From: JBCCFC01 sp965213595
Lineage (GTDB): Bacteria > Chloroflexota > Anaerolineae > Caldilineales > Caldilineaceae
Assembly: GCA_965213595.1 (NCBI GenBank)
Contig: CBDBZO010000006.1
Coordinates: forward strand, 1,488,001-1,552,000
Length of the DNA stretch: 64,000 bases
Reading direction: 5' to 3'
Below the pieces are notes generated by a model. It ran no database searches, was not told the origin of the DNA, and worked only from the letters and a program-made list of their open reading frames with translations. Of this stretch, positions 1 to 8,157 are shown one piece after another; the stretch's first letter is position 1, and every line of letters starts with the position of its first letter. Made by a program: the position numbers and the translations under genes.

Positions 1-259
1 TGAAGAGCGCAAAGACGACGGCGATCAGGTCGATGCCGGGGCGGATCAGCAGCAGCGTGCGCTCGCCCTTTTGGATGCCGTAGCGCTGGAAGCCGCGCGC
101 GTATTCGCTGCACAGCTTGTCCAGCTGGGCAAAGGAGAGCTGCTGGAAGGTGGGCCGCGCCACGGGCTTGCGCGGGCCAACGGGCGCGATTACGGCGGGT
201 CGGTAGGGGGCGCGTGCGGCCATCGCTTCAAGGGCGGCGGCGATGTTGGGATTGGGCAT
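1..259 (-). CDS. oleC: OleC-like AMP-dependent ligase, N-terminal part (cut by window edge)
   Basis: Only the first 86 codons are present. In the head-to-head olefin pathway OleC uses ATP to close a beta-hydroxy acid to a beta-lactone. The visible residues (QLSFAQLDKLCSEYARGF, then RTLLLIRPGIDLIAVVF) match the first helix and strand of ANL-superfamily acyl/aryl ligases. No adenylation motif falls inside the window, so the OleC name rests mainly on its position directly after oleA and oleB on the same strand. The ATG at 259 lies 12 bases from a perfect palindrome at 271-284. Another acyl-CoA synthetase type is possible. Confidence 0.7.
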   Translation of the reverse strand, partial: MPNPNIAAALEAMAARAPYRPAVIAPVGPRKPVARPTFQQLSFAQLDKLCSEYARGFQRYGIQKGERTLLLIRPGIDLIAVVFALF

Positions 260-270
260 GAGGGAATCAG

Positions 271-284
271 TTCAGTATACTGAA
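271..284. promoter_or_regulatory. 14-bp perfect palindrome before oleC
   Basis: TTCAGTATACTGAA is a perfect dyad just upstream of the oleC start and contains a -10-like TATACT on the minus strand. No convincing -35 precedes it. It could be an operator; the regulator is unknown. Confidence 0.3.
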
Positions 285-297
285 GAGTGATGGCCGC

Positions 298-467
298 GTG
301 CACTGCACGGCGTAAATTCGGGCTGTGGACGAGGGTTGGTGTGCGCCGTGCGCTGCACTCGTAAACCAATCGAGTCAGGAATACGAAATTGGTTGGGCTG
401 TGAGTGCAGCGCACGGCGTGAGCGATAGTTCGTTTGCTTGCTTGACGGACGCCGTGCAATGCACTCG
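298..467. repeat. Four-arm nested palindrome, GAGTGCA/GCACGGC family, between oleB and oleC
   Basis: Arms at 298-312, 345-360, 402-417 and 451-467 alternate in orientation. The inner pair (345-360 with 402-417) is a perfect 16-bp inverted repeat, GCCGTGCGCTGCACTC, and is continued inward by AACCAAT/ATTGGTT. The outer pair carries a different core (CACTG/CAATG). A second member lies at 18647-18814. No gene is seen in 260-486. Confidence 0.8.
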
Positions 468-486
468 ACTGGCGCTCTTTGTTTGC

Positions 487-1383
487 CTAGCCGGCTACAA
501 AATCCACCACCCGCGGCACAATCTCCGCCGCCGCATCCTCCAGCACGTAGTGGCCCGCGTTGGGGATGAGGTGCACCTCGGCGTCGGGGAAGCGACGCTG
601 CCACTCCGGCAGGAAATCGCGCGTGGTAAAGCAGAAGTCGTCGTCGCCCCAGAAGATCAGCATGGGGCGGTCGGCCAGGACGTGTAGACTGCGGTCGATG
701 GCGTCCAGCGCGGGGCGCGAGGGGTGGTTGTCCTCCAGCGGAATATCCTGCACAAAGCGGTGAATGGCGATGCGGTTTTGCCACGAATCATACGGCGCAA
801 GATAGCCCCGCGCCACATCGCGCGGCAGGCGGGGCTGCGAAGTCGCCATGAAGGTGGCCAAGCGGGCGAAGCCGTTGAATCCGCGCACCAGCACGTCGCC
901 AAAAATTGGAATGCGGCACATCAAGATGCGCTTGGGCAAGGTGGGGATGTAAAAGGCCGCGGTGTTGAAAATCACAAAGCGCGCGGCTGCCTCTGGGTGG
1001 CGCGTGGCGTAGCCCATGCCAATTAGGCCGCCCCAATCGTGCAGCACGAGGGTGATGCCGTCTGGGTGCTGATCCAGCCCCAGATGCTCCACCAGCGCTT
1101 CGACGTTGCGGATGTGCTGATCGAGCGTGTACGCGTAAGTCTGCGGCTTGTCGGAGAGCCCGCAGCCCACGTGGTCGGGCACGATGATGCGGTGCGTTTG
1201 GGCCAGCGGCGCAACGAGCTCGCGGTAGTAGAACGACCAGGTGGGGTTGCCGTGCAGCATCAGCACCGGCGGTGCATCGCGCGCACCCTCTTCGAGGTAG
1301 TGCATGCGCGTGCCGCTGCCGGAATCTGAAGCAGGCAGGGTGAGCCAGTGCGAGTCGAAGGGGTAGAGGTTTTTGTTGAGCAT
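487..1383 (-). CDS. oleB: OleB-type alpha/beta hydrolase (haloalkane-dehalogenase fold)
   Basis: A 298-residue alpha/beta hydrolase. In olefin biosynthesis OleB decarboxylates the OleC beta-lactone to a cis-alkene. Visible motifs are the oxyanion segment HGNPTWS (residues 44-50), the nucleophile elbow HDWGG with Asp116, and a C-terminal GHYVLED with His278; an Asp nucleophile is typical of the dehalogenase-like group that includes OleB. The ATG at 1383 was chosen because the 46 codons upstream in frame are low-complexity sequence from a G-rich repeat spacer and match nothing in the family. It lies between oleA and oleC on one strand, which separates it from ordinary haloalkane dehalogenases. 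A fused oleBC is excluded because oleC has its own start. Confidence 0.85.
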   Translation of the reverse strand: MLNKNLYPFDSHWLTLPASDSGSGTRMHYLEEGARDAPPVLMLHGNPTWSFYYRELVAPLAQTHRIIVPDHVGCGLSDKPQTYAYTLDQHIRNVEALVEHLGLDQHPDGITLVLHDWGGLIGMGYATRHPEAAARFVIFNTAAFYIPTLPKRILMCRIPIFGDVLVRGFNGFARLATFMATSQPRLPRDVARGYLAPYDSWQNRIAIHRFVQDIPLEDNHPSRPALDAIDRSLHVLADRPMLIFWGDDDFCFTTRDFLPEWQRRFPDAEVHLIPNAGHYVLEDAAAEIVPRVVDFVAG

Positions 1384-1521
1384 GGGAGCAGGGGAGGCGG
1401 GGTGCGGGGGAGATGGGGAGCAGGAGAGGTGGGGTGCCGGGGAGCTTTGCGGCAGGGAAGCCGGGAATGTTTCCGAGAATTTTTCTCCCCTGCTCTCCTG
1501 CCCCTCTGCTCCCCATCTCAA
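1384..1521. repeat. GGGGAGCAG word palindrome between oleA and oleB
   Basis: The left part repeats GGGGAGCAG-like words; the right part (about 1488-1519) is their reverse complement (CTCCTGCCCCTCTGCTCCCC). Together they form a long imperfect stem. The same words appear in frame inside the glycosyltransferase gene at 37559-37630. Confidence 0.7.
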
Positions 1522-2550
1522 TTACCAGGTCACGCTCATCATCGAGCAGTTCAGCCCGCTGCCGACGCCCAGCATGGCGACGTGATCGCCCTGCTGCATC
1601 CGGCCCTGCTCCTCGGCGACGCTGAGGGCGATGGCGATGGCGGCGGCGGCGTTGTTGCCCAATTCCTGCACGGTTAGGTGAATCTTGTCGGGGTTGACGC
1701 CCATCACCTTGGCCATGCCCGCAATCTGGCGCAGGCTGACCTGGTGCGGCGCGTACAAATCAATTGCGCCATCGCTCCAATCGTGGAGCGTGCGGGCGGC
1801 GAGGTGCCACGTGCGGCCCGCCAGCGCAATGCCCTCGCGCAGCACCATATTGGCTTTGGTCACCATCTGCGAGTGATCGAGCGCGCCGACGCAGAGGCGA
1901 TTGAACTCGGTGGCGGACATATTGACGCCGCCGTTGACGCGATGCGCCCCTTCGCTGGCAAGATCGCGATTGGTGAGCAACATCGCCACCGCACCATCGC
2001 CCAGGGTGAGCGTGGCAAACTGGTCGCGAAAATCGTCTTTGGTGGCGGTGACGGCCTGCAAGCGATCCAGCGTTGCCTCCACAGGAACGCGCACGCATTC
2101 GCCCGCGACGACAAGGCCGTACTCGATTACACCCTTCTCGATCAGCATGGCCGTCTGCGCAATGCCGTTGACAAAACCCAGGCAGGCGTTGGCTATGTCG
2201 AAGTTGATGCAGTTGGCGGAGAGGCCCAGATTGCCGTGAACGAGCGAAGCGGTGGACGGCTCGGCATAGTCGCGCGTCACGGAGGTGCTGATGACGCTGC
2301 CGATGCGGTCGCGGTCGATGCCGGCCTGCTCGATTACCTTTTCGCCCGCCCGCGTAGCAATTTCGCTGGGCTGCGTGCCCGCGTCAAAGAAGCGGCGCTC
2401 GCGGATGCCCGTCATCTTTTCGAGGTAGTTGGGTGGAATTTCCAGCCGCTGCATGGTGTCCGAAATCTGCTCTTCCAGCGTAAGCGAAGAGACGACGTGC
2501 GGCCCCACCTCGTGGCCGAGCGATTCAATCATGACGTTGTCGAATAACAT
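1522..2550 (-). CDS. oleA: OleA-type thiolase, head-to-head fatty acyl condensation
   Basis: A 342-residue thiolase-superfamily enzyme resembling ketoacyl-ACP synthase III. OleA joins two fatty acyl-CoAs to a beta-keto acid, the first step to long-chain olefins. The triad is visible: Cys123 in NACLGF, His269 in YAPHQVS and an Asn (299/300) in LGNNAAAA. Length suits OleA (about 340). The ATG at 2550 is preceded by AAGGGAGC at normal spacing; 33 upstream in-frame codons were dropped. It heads an oleA-oleB-oleC order; oleD is not in the window. FabH is the main alternative, made less likely by the adjacent OleB and ligase. Confidence 0.85.
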   Translation of the reverse strand: MLFDNVMIESLGHEVGPHVVSSLTLEEQISDTMQRLEIPPNYLEKMTGIRERRFFDAGTQPSEIATRAGEKVIEQAGIDRDRIGSVISTSVTRDYAEPSTASLVHGNLGLSANCINFDIANACLGFVNGIAQTAMLIEKGVIEYGLVVAGECVRVPVEATLDRLQAVTATKDDFRDQFATLTLGDGAVAMLLTNRDLASEGAHRVNGGVNMSATEFNRLCVGALDHSQMVTKANMVLREGIALAGRTWHLAARTLHDWSDGAIDLYAPHQVSLRQIAGMAKVMGVNPDKIHLTVQELGNNAAAAIAIALSVAEEQGRMQQGDHVAMLGVGSGLNCSMMSVTW

Positions 2551-2754
2551 GGGTGCTCCCTTAGATATAAATGGTGCGATAAGTAAATGCTGACGATAGC
2601 GGTGTCGATGGGAGGAAAACAAAGGGGATAAAGCGTACTCGCCCGCCACCGATAGGAATAAAAATAATAAAAAATTGGCGATTGGCTCTCAGGTTAACGG
2701 TCAGTGTAACAGCAAATCGAAATTTGGGGGAAATTTCTGCAAGGGCGCTGGCTG

Positions 2755-3912
2755 CTACAGCGGCTCCGGCACCGATTCGCGCTGTGAGGTGTGCTGATGT
2801 GATTCAGCCAAATTCGGCGACCACGGCTCCACGTGCACGACCAAATCCGAGAGCAGCGGCAGCTCCTCGAAGAGCCCTTGACGCACGTGCTCGGCCAAAT
2901 CGTGGCCTTGCCTCGTGCTGAGAGCGGAGTCGACGGCGAGGTGCAGGTCGCCGTGGAGGCGGTTGCCGAGCCAGCGCAGCCGCAGGCGACGCAGCTCGCG
3001 CAGCTCGTCGTGGTGGGCAACCTGCGCCTGGACGGCCGCCAGCGCCGGCTCATAAATTTCCGGCTCGATGGCGTCCATTAGGCGGAACCAGATGGAGACG
3101 ATGGCGTCGCGCGTGATGAAGAGAATGACGAAGCCGATCAGCAGGCCGATAATCGGATCGAGAATCGGAAAGCCGGCCCAGGTTGCACCGGCGGCTACCA
3201 GCACGGCCAGCGAAGTCAGCCCGTCGGTGCGGGCATGCAGGCCGTCCGTCACCATGGCCGCCGAACCGATGTCGCGCCCGGTGCGGATTTGGAGCAGGGC
3301 CACGGCCTCGTTGCCGAGAAAGCCGATCAGCGCCGCCGCCGCCACCCAGCCCAGGTTGCGGACGGGATCGGGATCGACAAATTTCTGAAACGATTCCCAG
3401 AAGATGTAGGCGGCGCTAAAGGCAATCGAAAGCACGATAATCACGCCGGCAACGTCTTCCGCCCGGTGGAAGCCGTAGGTGTAGCGCCGGGTGGGCACGC
3501 GGCGGGCAAGGTAAAAGGCGATCAGCAGCGGCACCGAGTTGAGCGCGTCGCCCAGATTGTGCACCGTGTCCGCCAGCAGCGCGACGCTGCCGCTGGCGAG
3601 ATAGATAATGACTTGGGCGACGGTCGTCACCGCCAGCAGCGCCAGCGCGAGCCAGACGGTGCGGATGGCTCGCTTGTTGTTGGTAAAGGCCGGGTCGGCG
3701 ATCAGCTCCTGCGTACCGTGTGAGTGGGTGTGATCAACAATGTGCAGCCACGCCTTGAGCGTACCGAGCAGACCGTCTCCGTGATCGTCGTGGTCGTGCC
3801 CCCCGTGGTCGTGCCCCCCGTGATCGTGCTCGTCGTGGCCATGGCCGTTTGGGACACGGTCGTGATTGGCCTGGTTGCGGCTGGTGGGCGAATGCTTCCG
3901 TGGCTGATTCAT
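2755..3912 (-). CDS. Cation diffusion facilitator (zinc-type metal exporter)
   Basis: About 385 residues. CDF transporters exchange cytosolic Zn, Co or similar metals for protons. A His/Asp-rich cytosolic stretch occupies residues 23-47 (HGHDEHDHGGHDH and onward), typical of the zinc-CDF group. The two HxxxD metal-site motifs are present: HNLGD in TM2 (118-122) and HARTD in TM5. Six membrane helices are followed by a cytosolic C-terminal domain. The ATG at 3912 precedes the His-rich region; ribosome-site sequence is poor, and an ATG at 3981 is an alternative. It is apparently a single-gene unit. Metal specificity is inferred. Confidence 0.88.
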   Translation of the reverse strand: MNQPRKHSPTSRNQANHDRVPNGHGHDEHDHGGHDHGGHDHDDHGDGLLGTLKAWLHIVDHTHSHGTQELIADPAFTNNKRAIRTVWLALALLAVTTVAQVIIYLASGSVALLADTVHNLGDALNSVPLLIAFYLARRVPTRRYTYGFHRAEDVAGVIIVLSIAFSAAYIFWESFQKFVDPDPVRNLGWVAAAALIGFLGNEAVALLQIRTGRDIGSAAMVTDGLHARTDGLTSLAVLVAAGATWAGFPILDPIIGLLIGFVILFITRDAIVSIWFRLMDAIEPEIYEPALAAVQAQVAHHDELRELRRLRLRWLGNRLHGDLHLAVDSALSTRQGHDLAEHVRQGLFEELPLLSDLVVHVEPWSPNLAESHQHTSQRESVPEPL

Positions 3913-4095
3913 AGGGGTTTTGAACGAAACGGTAGGCGGACGGCAAACGTCGCCCGGCGGAGTGAACATAAACCTTGACATCGTGATTTGTGCTACGGCC
4001 CATTGTAAGGGGCAACGGCACATCAACCAGCAAGCCGCGCCACAATTGCGAAAGGGCCAGAAACCTAAAATTTTGCTAATTTTCAAATTCGGTGG

Positions 4096-4123
4096 TTGAC
4101 GCGGCGATCTTTTGTGTTATACT
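4096..4123 (+). promoter_or_regulatory. Sigma-70-type promoter for the acidic protein gene
   Basis: TTGACG (4096-4101), a 16-bp spacer and TATACT (4118-4123) predict a start near 4130 and a leader of about 130 bases. The rest of the 3913-4261 gap shows no gene. Confidence 0.6.
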
Positions 4124-4215
4124 CGCAAAAATAGAAGAAATACCCGGCAGACTACAGTGTGAATTTTTTCTGCTGCTCATACTTATTGTGCAGGGAAGCT
4201 ATACGGTTTGAGGAA

Positions 4216-4238
4216 ATGGCTGCTTTGACAGCAGCCAT
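4216..4238 (+). promoter_or_regulatory. Hairpin in the 5' leader of the acidic protein gene
   Basis: ATGGCTGCT pairs with AGCAGCCAT around a TTGAC loop, just upstream of the AAAGGTGA ribosome site. It could modulate translation; no known riboswitch was recognised. Confidence 0.35.
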
Positions 4239-4261
4239 TCGATGGAAAAAGGTGACTGGCT

Positions 4262-4666
4262 ATGACGCGAATTCAGTGTCCACAAGAGAGCTGTATCCAC
4301 TGGGTGGACGGCCTTTGTGGCAGCATCGAAATTGAGTTGGAAGCACACACGCTAATCTGCCTGACCTTTGAGGAACCGGTGGATGCAGTAAATGTGGCGG
4401 CAGGCGTTCACGTCAACGATGCGCTAAGCGACGAAGATGTGGACATCGACTGGGATGACGACGACTCGCTGATCGAGGATGAGCTGGACGAGCGGCTCTA
4501 TGAAAACAAAGTGCTCGACCTGCGCAGCAATTTGGATGATGACGATGAGTACGACGACTTTGAAGATGACGACTTTGACGACTTCGACGAGGCCGATGAT
4601 GACGCGGACGACGGCTTGGGCGAAGACGAATTTTTCAAACTCGCCCGCGAGCGTAACAACTGGTAA
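4262..4666 (+). CDS. Small protein with N-terminal Cys cluster and strongly acidic tail
   Basis: 134 residues, function unknown. The first 35 residues carry Cys6, Cys11 and Cys19 (CPQESCIHWVDGLC) and a fourth Cys in the segment LICLTF, suggesting a small metal-binding knuckle. Residues 58-125 are almost wholly Asp/Glu with runs such as DDDDEYDDFEDDDFDDF, so the tail is probably disordered. The end, FFKLARERNNW, is basic/aromatic. The gene has its own promoter and a structured leader (4130-4261) and ends before a hairpin terminator at 4721. Acidic tails like this occur on histone-, RNA polymerase- or metal-binding proteins, but no family was recognised. Confidence 0.75.
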   Translation: MTRIQCPQESCIHWVDGLCGSIEIELEAHTLICLTFEEPVDAVNVAAGVHVNDALSDEDVDIDWDDDDSLIEDELDERLYENKVLDLRSNLDDDDEYDDFEDDDFDDFDEADDDADDGLGEDEFFKLARERNNW

Positions 4667-4720
4667 GCCACGCAAACTTCATCAGGCAGAGAGGCTGGGC
4701 GAGTAATGCCAAAGCCTGTT

Positions 4721-4750
4721 GGGGACACGGCCACCGTGTCCCCTCGCTTT
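4721..4750 (+). terminator. Hairpin terminator after the acidic protein gene
   Basis: GGGGACACGG (4721-4730), loop CCA, CCGTGTCCCC (4734-4743), then TCGCTTTT. The 10-bp GC stem with a short T run fits a rho-independent terminator. Confidence 0.6.
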
Positions 4751-4804
4751 TGCCATCAACTCTTTCGCCCACCATTACGCACTTAAACCTATCAAGGAGG
4801 CTCC

Positions 4805-5716
4805 ATGCAGCTCTTTGGCGGCATTGAAGCGGGCGGCACTAAATTCGTCTGCGCCATTGGCAGCGGGCCGGACGACATCCGCGCACAAACGCGTTTCCCC
4901 ACGGAAAAACCCGACGAAACCATCCAGCAGTGTCTCGATTTCTTCCGCGAGCAGGCGGCCCAGGGCGAGCCGCTGGCCGCCATCGGCATTGCCTCCTTTG
5001 GCCCCGTCGACCCCGATCCCACTTCCGATACCTTTGGCTACGTCACCACCACGCCCAAGCCCCACTGGGCGCACACGGATTTCGTCGGCCCGCTGCGGCA
5101 GGCGTTTGACGTGCCCATTGGCTTTGATAGCGACGTCAACGGGGCGGCGCTGGGCGAGCAGCGCTGGGGCGCGGCCCAGGGGCTGGAAACCTTTGTTTAC
5201 CTCACGATTGGGACGGGGCTGGGCGGCGGCGGCATGGTGGGCGGTCAGCTAATCCACGGCCTGCTGCACCCCGAAATGGGCCACATGAAGATTCCCCACG
5301 ACTGGCAAGCCGATCCCTATGCAGGCTACTGCTCTTACCACGGCGACTGCTGGGAAGGGCTGGCGGCGGGACCCGCGATTGAAGATCGCTGGGGCCAACC
5401 CGGCAGTGAATTAGGAGATGACCACGAGGCGTGGACGCTGGAGGCGCACTACCTCGCGCTGGGCCTGCACAACATCATCACCACCCTTTCGCCACAGCGC
5501 ATCATCATGGGCGGCGGCGTCATGGATCAGGCGCAGCTCTTTCCGCTGGTGCGGCAGCGGGTGCAGGAATCGCTTAATGGTTATGTTCAAAAGCCCCAAA
5601 TCACGGATAACATCGACGACTACATTGTTCCACCCGGCCTCGGCAATCGCGCGGGCGTCCTCGGCGCGATCGCGCTGGCGGAGCAGGCGCTTCAGCAGGC
5701 CAACTCATCGAAATAG
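4805..5716 (+). CDS. ROK-family sugar kinase, fructokinase-like
   Basis: 303 residues. ROK kinases phosphorylate hexoses with ATP. The N-terminal phosphate loop GIEAGGTKFVCAIG (6-19), catalytic Asp110 in DSDVNGAALGE and GTGLGGG (137-143) are clear. The zinc-type signature is of the fructokinase kind: HPEMGH (155-160), then Cys176, His179 and Cys182 before EGLAAGPA, as in ScrK/GmuE-type enzymes. A strong ribosome site (AAGGAGG) precedes the ATG at 4805. galT follows 121 bp downstream, separated by a palindromic repeat, consistent with a sugar-handling pair. Fructose specificity is inferred; mannose or other hexoses are possible. Confidence 0.88.
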   Translation: MQLFGGIEAGGTKFVCAIGSGPDDIRAQTRFPTEKPDETIQQCLDFFREQAAQGEPLAAIGIASFGPVDPDPTSDTFGYVTTTPKPHWAHTDFVGPLRQAFDVPIGFDSDVNGAALGEQRWGAAQGLETFVYLTIGTGLGGGGMVGGQLIHGLLHPEMGHMKIPHDWQADPYAGYCSYHGDCWEGLAAGPAIEDRWGQPGSELGDDHEAWTLEAHYLALGLHNIITTLSPQRIIMGGGVMDQAQLFPLVRQRVQESLNGYVQKPQITDNIDDYIVPPGLGNRAGVLGAIALAEQALQQANSSK

Positions 5717-5728
5717 AAGCGGAAGACA

Positions 5729-5807
5729 ATCCACGAAGGGTGCGAAGGAGCACGAAGAAAAGAGTGTCGACCCTCTGCCTTCGTGCCTCTTCGTGCCCTT
5801 TGTGGAT
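5729..5807. repeat. CACGAAGG word palindrome between fructokinase and galT
   Basis: Left arm 5729-5760 and right arm 5778-5807 repeat CACGAAGG-type words in opposite orientations around a GTCGAC-containing loop. It matches, in reverse orientation, the element at 35277-35355, including the loop. Confidence 0.8.
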
Positions 5808-5837
5808 CATTTCTCTGCCTCTTCCAAATACTGCCCC

Positions 5838-6911
5838 ATGAACTTTGATCCCACCAAACATCCCCATCGCCGCTTCAACCCGCTGACGGGCGAATGGGTG
5901 CTCGTCTCGCCGCACCGCACCAAGCGCCCCTGGCAGGGCCAAACCGAGAAAACGGCGGCGGACGCGCTCCCCGCCTACGACCCCGACTGCTATCTCTGCC
6001 CCGGCAACGAACGCGCGGGCGGTGCGGTCAACCCCGAATACGACGGCACCTTTGTCTTCCAGAACGACTTCGCCGCCCTGCTGCCGGATACGCCGGACGG
6101 CACAGTCAGCGACGGCGATTTATTTCGCGCCGAGGGGGAGACGGGTCTCTGCCGCGTGATCTGCTTTAGCCCGCGCCACGATCTCACGCTGGCCCAGATG
6201 GCGCCAGGCGACATCCGCTCCGTGATCGACGTCTGGGCCGAGCAGGTAACGGAGCTGGGCAGCCGCGACGACATCGCCTACGTGCAGCCCTTTGAGAATC
6301 GGGGGGCGATAATGGGCAGCTCGAATCCGCACCCGCACGGGCAGGTGTGGGCGAATCGTCGCCTGCCCGTCGAGCCGGCGAAGGAGGAGGCGAATCAGCT
6401 AGCGTACTTCGAGCAGCACGGATCGCCGCTGCTGGTGGATTATCTAGCGGCGGAGGTCGAGCGCGGCGGAGATGCTTTGCAAAATGGAGATGGGGAAAAT
6501 CGAGTTGTTGTGGAAAATGAGGAATGGGTGGTGGTTGTCCCCTACTGGGCCTTTTGGCCCTTCGAGACGCTCGTGCTGCCTCGGCGACACGTCGCGCACT
6601 TGCCCGATCTGCGCGACGGCGAGCGCGATGCCCTGGCCGATGTGCTCAAACAGTTGCTCACCCGCTACGACAACCTATTCGAGACAAGCTTCCCCTACTC
6701 CATGGGCTGGCACGGCGCGCCGACCGATGGCCGCAACGCTGACCACTGGCAGCTCCACGCCCACTTCTACCCGCCGCTGCTGCGCTCGGCCACCGTCAAA
6801 AAGTTCCGCGTCGGCTACGAAATGCTCGCCACCGCCCAGCGCGATCTCACGGCGGAGCAGGCCGCGAGTCGGCTGCGGGCGATGAGCGGTGTACACTACA
6901 AGGGGCAGTAA
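5838..6911 (+). CDS. galT: Galactose-1-phosphate uridylyltransferase
   Basis: 357 residues. GalT exchanges UMP between UDP-glucose and galactose-1-phosphate in the Leloir pathway. The active site is NPHPHGQ (163-169), where His167 is the expected uridylylated residue. The N-terminal CYLCPGN (51-57) matches the zinc-binding Cys pair, and FNPLTGEWVLVSPHR (13-27) is the usual start region. A second HIT-fold half follows (PYWAFWPFETLVLPRRH). The ATG at 5838 was chosen because the upstream in-frame codons are out-of-frame fructokinase and the repeat. No galK or galE is in the window. Confidence 0.93.
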   Translation: MNFDPTKHPHRRFNPLTGEWVLVSPHRTKRPWQGQTEKTAADALPAYDPDCYLCPGNERAGGAVNPEYDGTFVFQNDFAALLPDTPDGTVSDGDLFRAEGETGLCRVICFSPRHDLTLAQMAPGDIRSVIDVWAEQVTELGSRDDIAYVQPFENRGAIMGSSNPHPHGQVWANRRLPVEPAKEEANQLAYFEQHGSPLLVDYLAAEVERGGDALQNGDGENRVVVENEEWVVVVPYWAFWPFETLVLPRRHVAHLPDLRDGERDALADVLKQLLTRYDNLFETSFPYSMGWHGAPTDGRNADHWQLHAHFYPPLLRSATVKKFRVGYEMLATAQRDLTAEQAASRLRAMSGVHYKGQ

Positions 6912-7021
6912 CCGGTTTTCAGTTTTTCGTTGTTTGTTTTCTGTTTTTTGTTAATTATGTCGACTCGCAAATCCGCGAGAAACAGACAACGGAAAATTAA
7001 AAACAGAAAACGAAAAACGGG
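6912..7021. repeat. TTTTCNGTTTTT word palindrome between convergent genes
   Basis: T-rich words on the left (GTTTTCAGTTTTTCG, TTTTCTGTTTTTTG) face their complements on the right (AAAAACAGAAAACGAAAAAC). The element sits exactly between the galT stop and the stop of the next, convergent gene, so it could terminate both. Confidence 0.65.
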
Positions 7022-7858
7022 TTACCCCACACCCTGCGTATCCATGTTGTACACGTCGTTGATTCCCGCCACCAAATCATCCAGCCGCGCCGTCTGCTCG
7101 CGGATGTCCGCCTGCAGGCGCTGCGCCTGGCCGCTGCTGACGGCGCGCGAATCGATCAGCCGAATCTGGCTGTGCAGCGTTGCCAGCGCGGTGACGCTCT
7201 GGTCGAGCTGAAGCTGCGCCTGCTGCATCCGCTCGTCCAGCGCGCGCACGGATTGCCAGTGCTGCCCCTTGCTCTCAATCAGCCGCCCCACCTCGCGCGC
7301 GACGTTGTCGTTGCTCTCCAGCTTGCGCCGCGCCTCCAGCTGCTCGATCTCCTGCGGCAGCGACTTGCGCTCCTGGGCCAGCAGATTGTCCTGCCGATAG
7401 GCATCCAGCCGCCGCGCCAGCTCGTAGACGTTGTTAACCCACGTCGAAATCTGCCCGGCGATGTCCTCCAGCTGGCTGCGCATCATGCCTTCGGGCTGAT
7501 CGCGCACCTGCTCTTCGATGCGCTGCTGATACTCCAGCGCCCGCTCGACATCCTCGCGCAGCACGGCGTTGCGGATCGTGCCGGGGTTGAACTGCTGCTG
7601 AAACTGGTCGAGCAGCAGCCGGGCGTTGGCCTGGCTGTCGGTGAGGCTGGAGGCGGCGATCGCGCCGTAGCCGATTAACCCCAGCACGAGCCAGCCCCAG
7701 CCAAAGGATGCAATGTGGGGCCACCAGGGAAAGGGGGCGGGCAGCAGAAACGTCAGCACGAGCGACAATGCCAGCACCAGCGCCCCTTCCCAGCGCAGGA
7801 GAGCGTTCTGAATCAACGTAGTTTGGGCCTGCTTTTGCAGTTGGGTGCGGATAGACAT
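7022..7858 (-). CDS. Coiled-coil membrane protein of the psp-linked operon
   Basis: 278 residues, no family recognised. Two hydrophobic helices lie near the N-terminus (about 24-43 and 52-70, separated by PAPFPWWPH). The remaining 200 residues are largely helical and charged with heptad-like patterns (EQLEARRKLESNDNVAREV), so a membrane-anchored coiled coil is likely. It is the last gene of a minus-strand run starting with pspA, 9 bp after the preceding small membrane protein. The PspA association suggests a role in envelope stress or membrane maintenance; this is inference from context only. Confidence 0.75.
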   Translation of the reverse strand: MSIRTQLQKQAQTTLIQNALLRWEGALVLALSLVLTFLLPAPFPWWPHIASFGWGWLVLGLIGYGAIAASSLTDSQANARLLLDQFQQQFNPGTIRNAVLREDVERALEYQQRIEEQVRDQPEGMMRSQLEDIAGQISTWVNNVYELARRLDAYRQDNLLAQERKSLPQEIEQLEARRKLESNDNVAREVGRLIESKGQHWQSVRALDERMQQAQLQLDQSVTALATLHSQIRLIDSRAVSSGQAQRLQADIREQTARLDDLVAGINDVYNMDTQGVG

Positions 7859-7867
7859 AATTGAAAT

Positions 7868-8146
7868 TCAGCTATCTGGTGCAGAAAAGTTTTCTTCTTG
7901 ATTTGTGCGTTCTTCCTGCGGCGTAGTCTTGCGTTTCAAATCCCACTGGTGAAACGCATAGGCGGCCAGGAAAACGTTGGCAACCGGGATCAACAGGAGC
8001 AGACCATAAGCGCCCGGATAGCCAAACTTGCGAGCGACGCGCCAAAGCCATCGACAGATGCGCCAGACCACCCAACCAGTTGCACCGAACGTGACAAAGG
8101 GCAGCAACAGCCCGATTGTCACACCGGCAATCAGCTCGACATCCAT
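7868..8146 (-). CDS. Small two-helix membrane protein, psp-linked paralog 4
   Basis: 92 residues, function unknown. Two membrane helices flank the shared segment KFGYPGAYGLLLLIPVAN, followed by FHQWD. It belongs to a set of four tandem paralogs (with 8158, 8465 and 8787), all with the pattern [GF]Y/FxG, LL, P, then F..W. This copy has the shortest and most diverged tail, without the C-terminal coiled coil. An AGGAA ribosome site precedes the ATG at 8146. It lies in the pspA-led minus-strand operon. Confidence 0.75.
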   Translation of the reverse strand: MDVELIAGVTIGLLLPFVTFGATGWVVWRICRWLWRVARKFGYPGAYGLLLLIPVANVFLAAYAFHQWDLKRKTTPQEERTNQEENFSAPDS

Positions 8147-8157
8147 CTACGTCGTTC

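Noticed and set aside
1384..1521. Extending OleB by 46 codons to 1521
   Set aside because: The extension is G-rich spacer repeat with no homology, and the ATG at 1383 fits the family start.
5729..5807. CRISPR array
   Set aside because: Words are short, tandem and mirrored; there are no uniform repeats with unique spacers and no cas genes.
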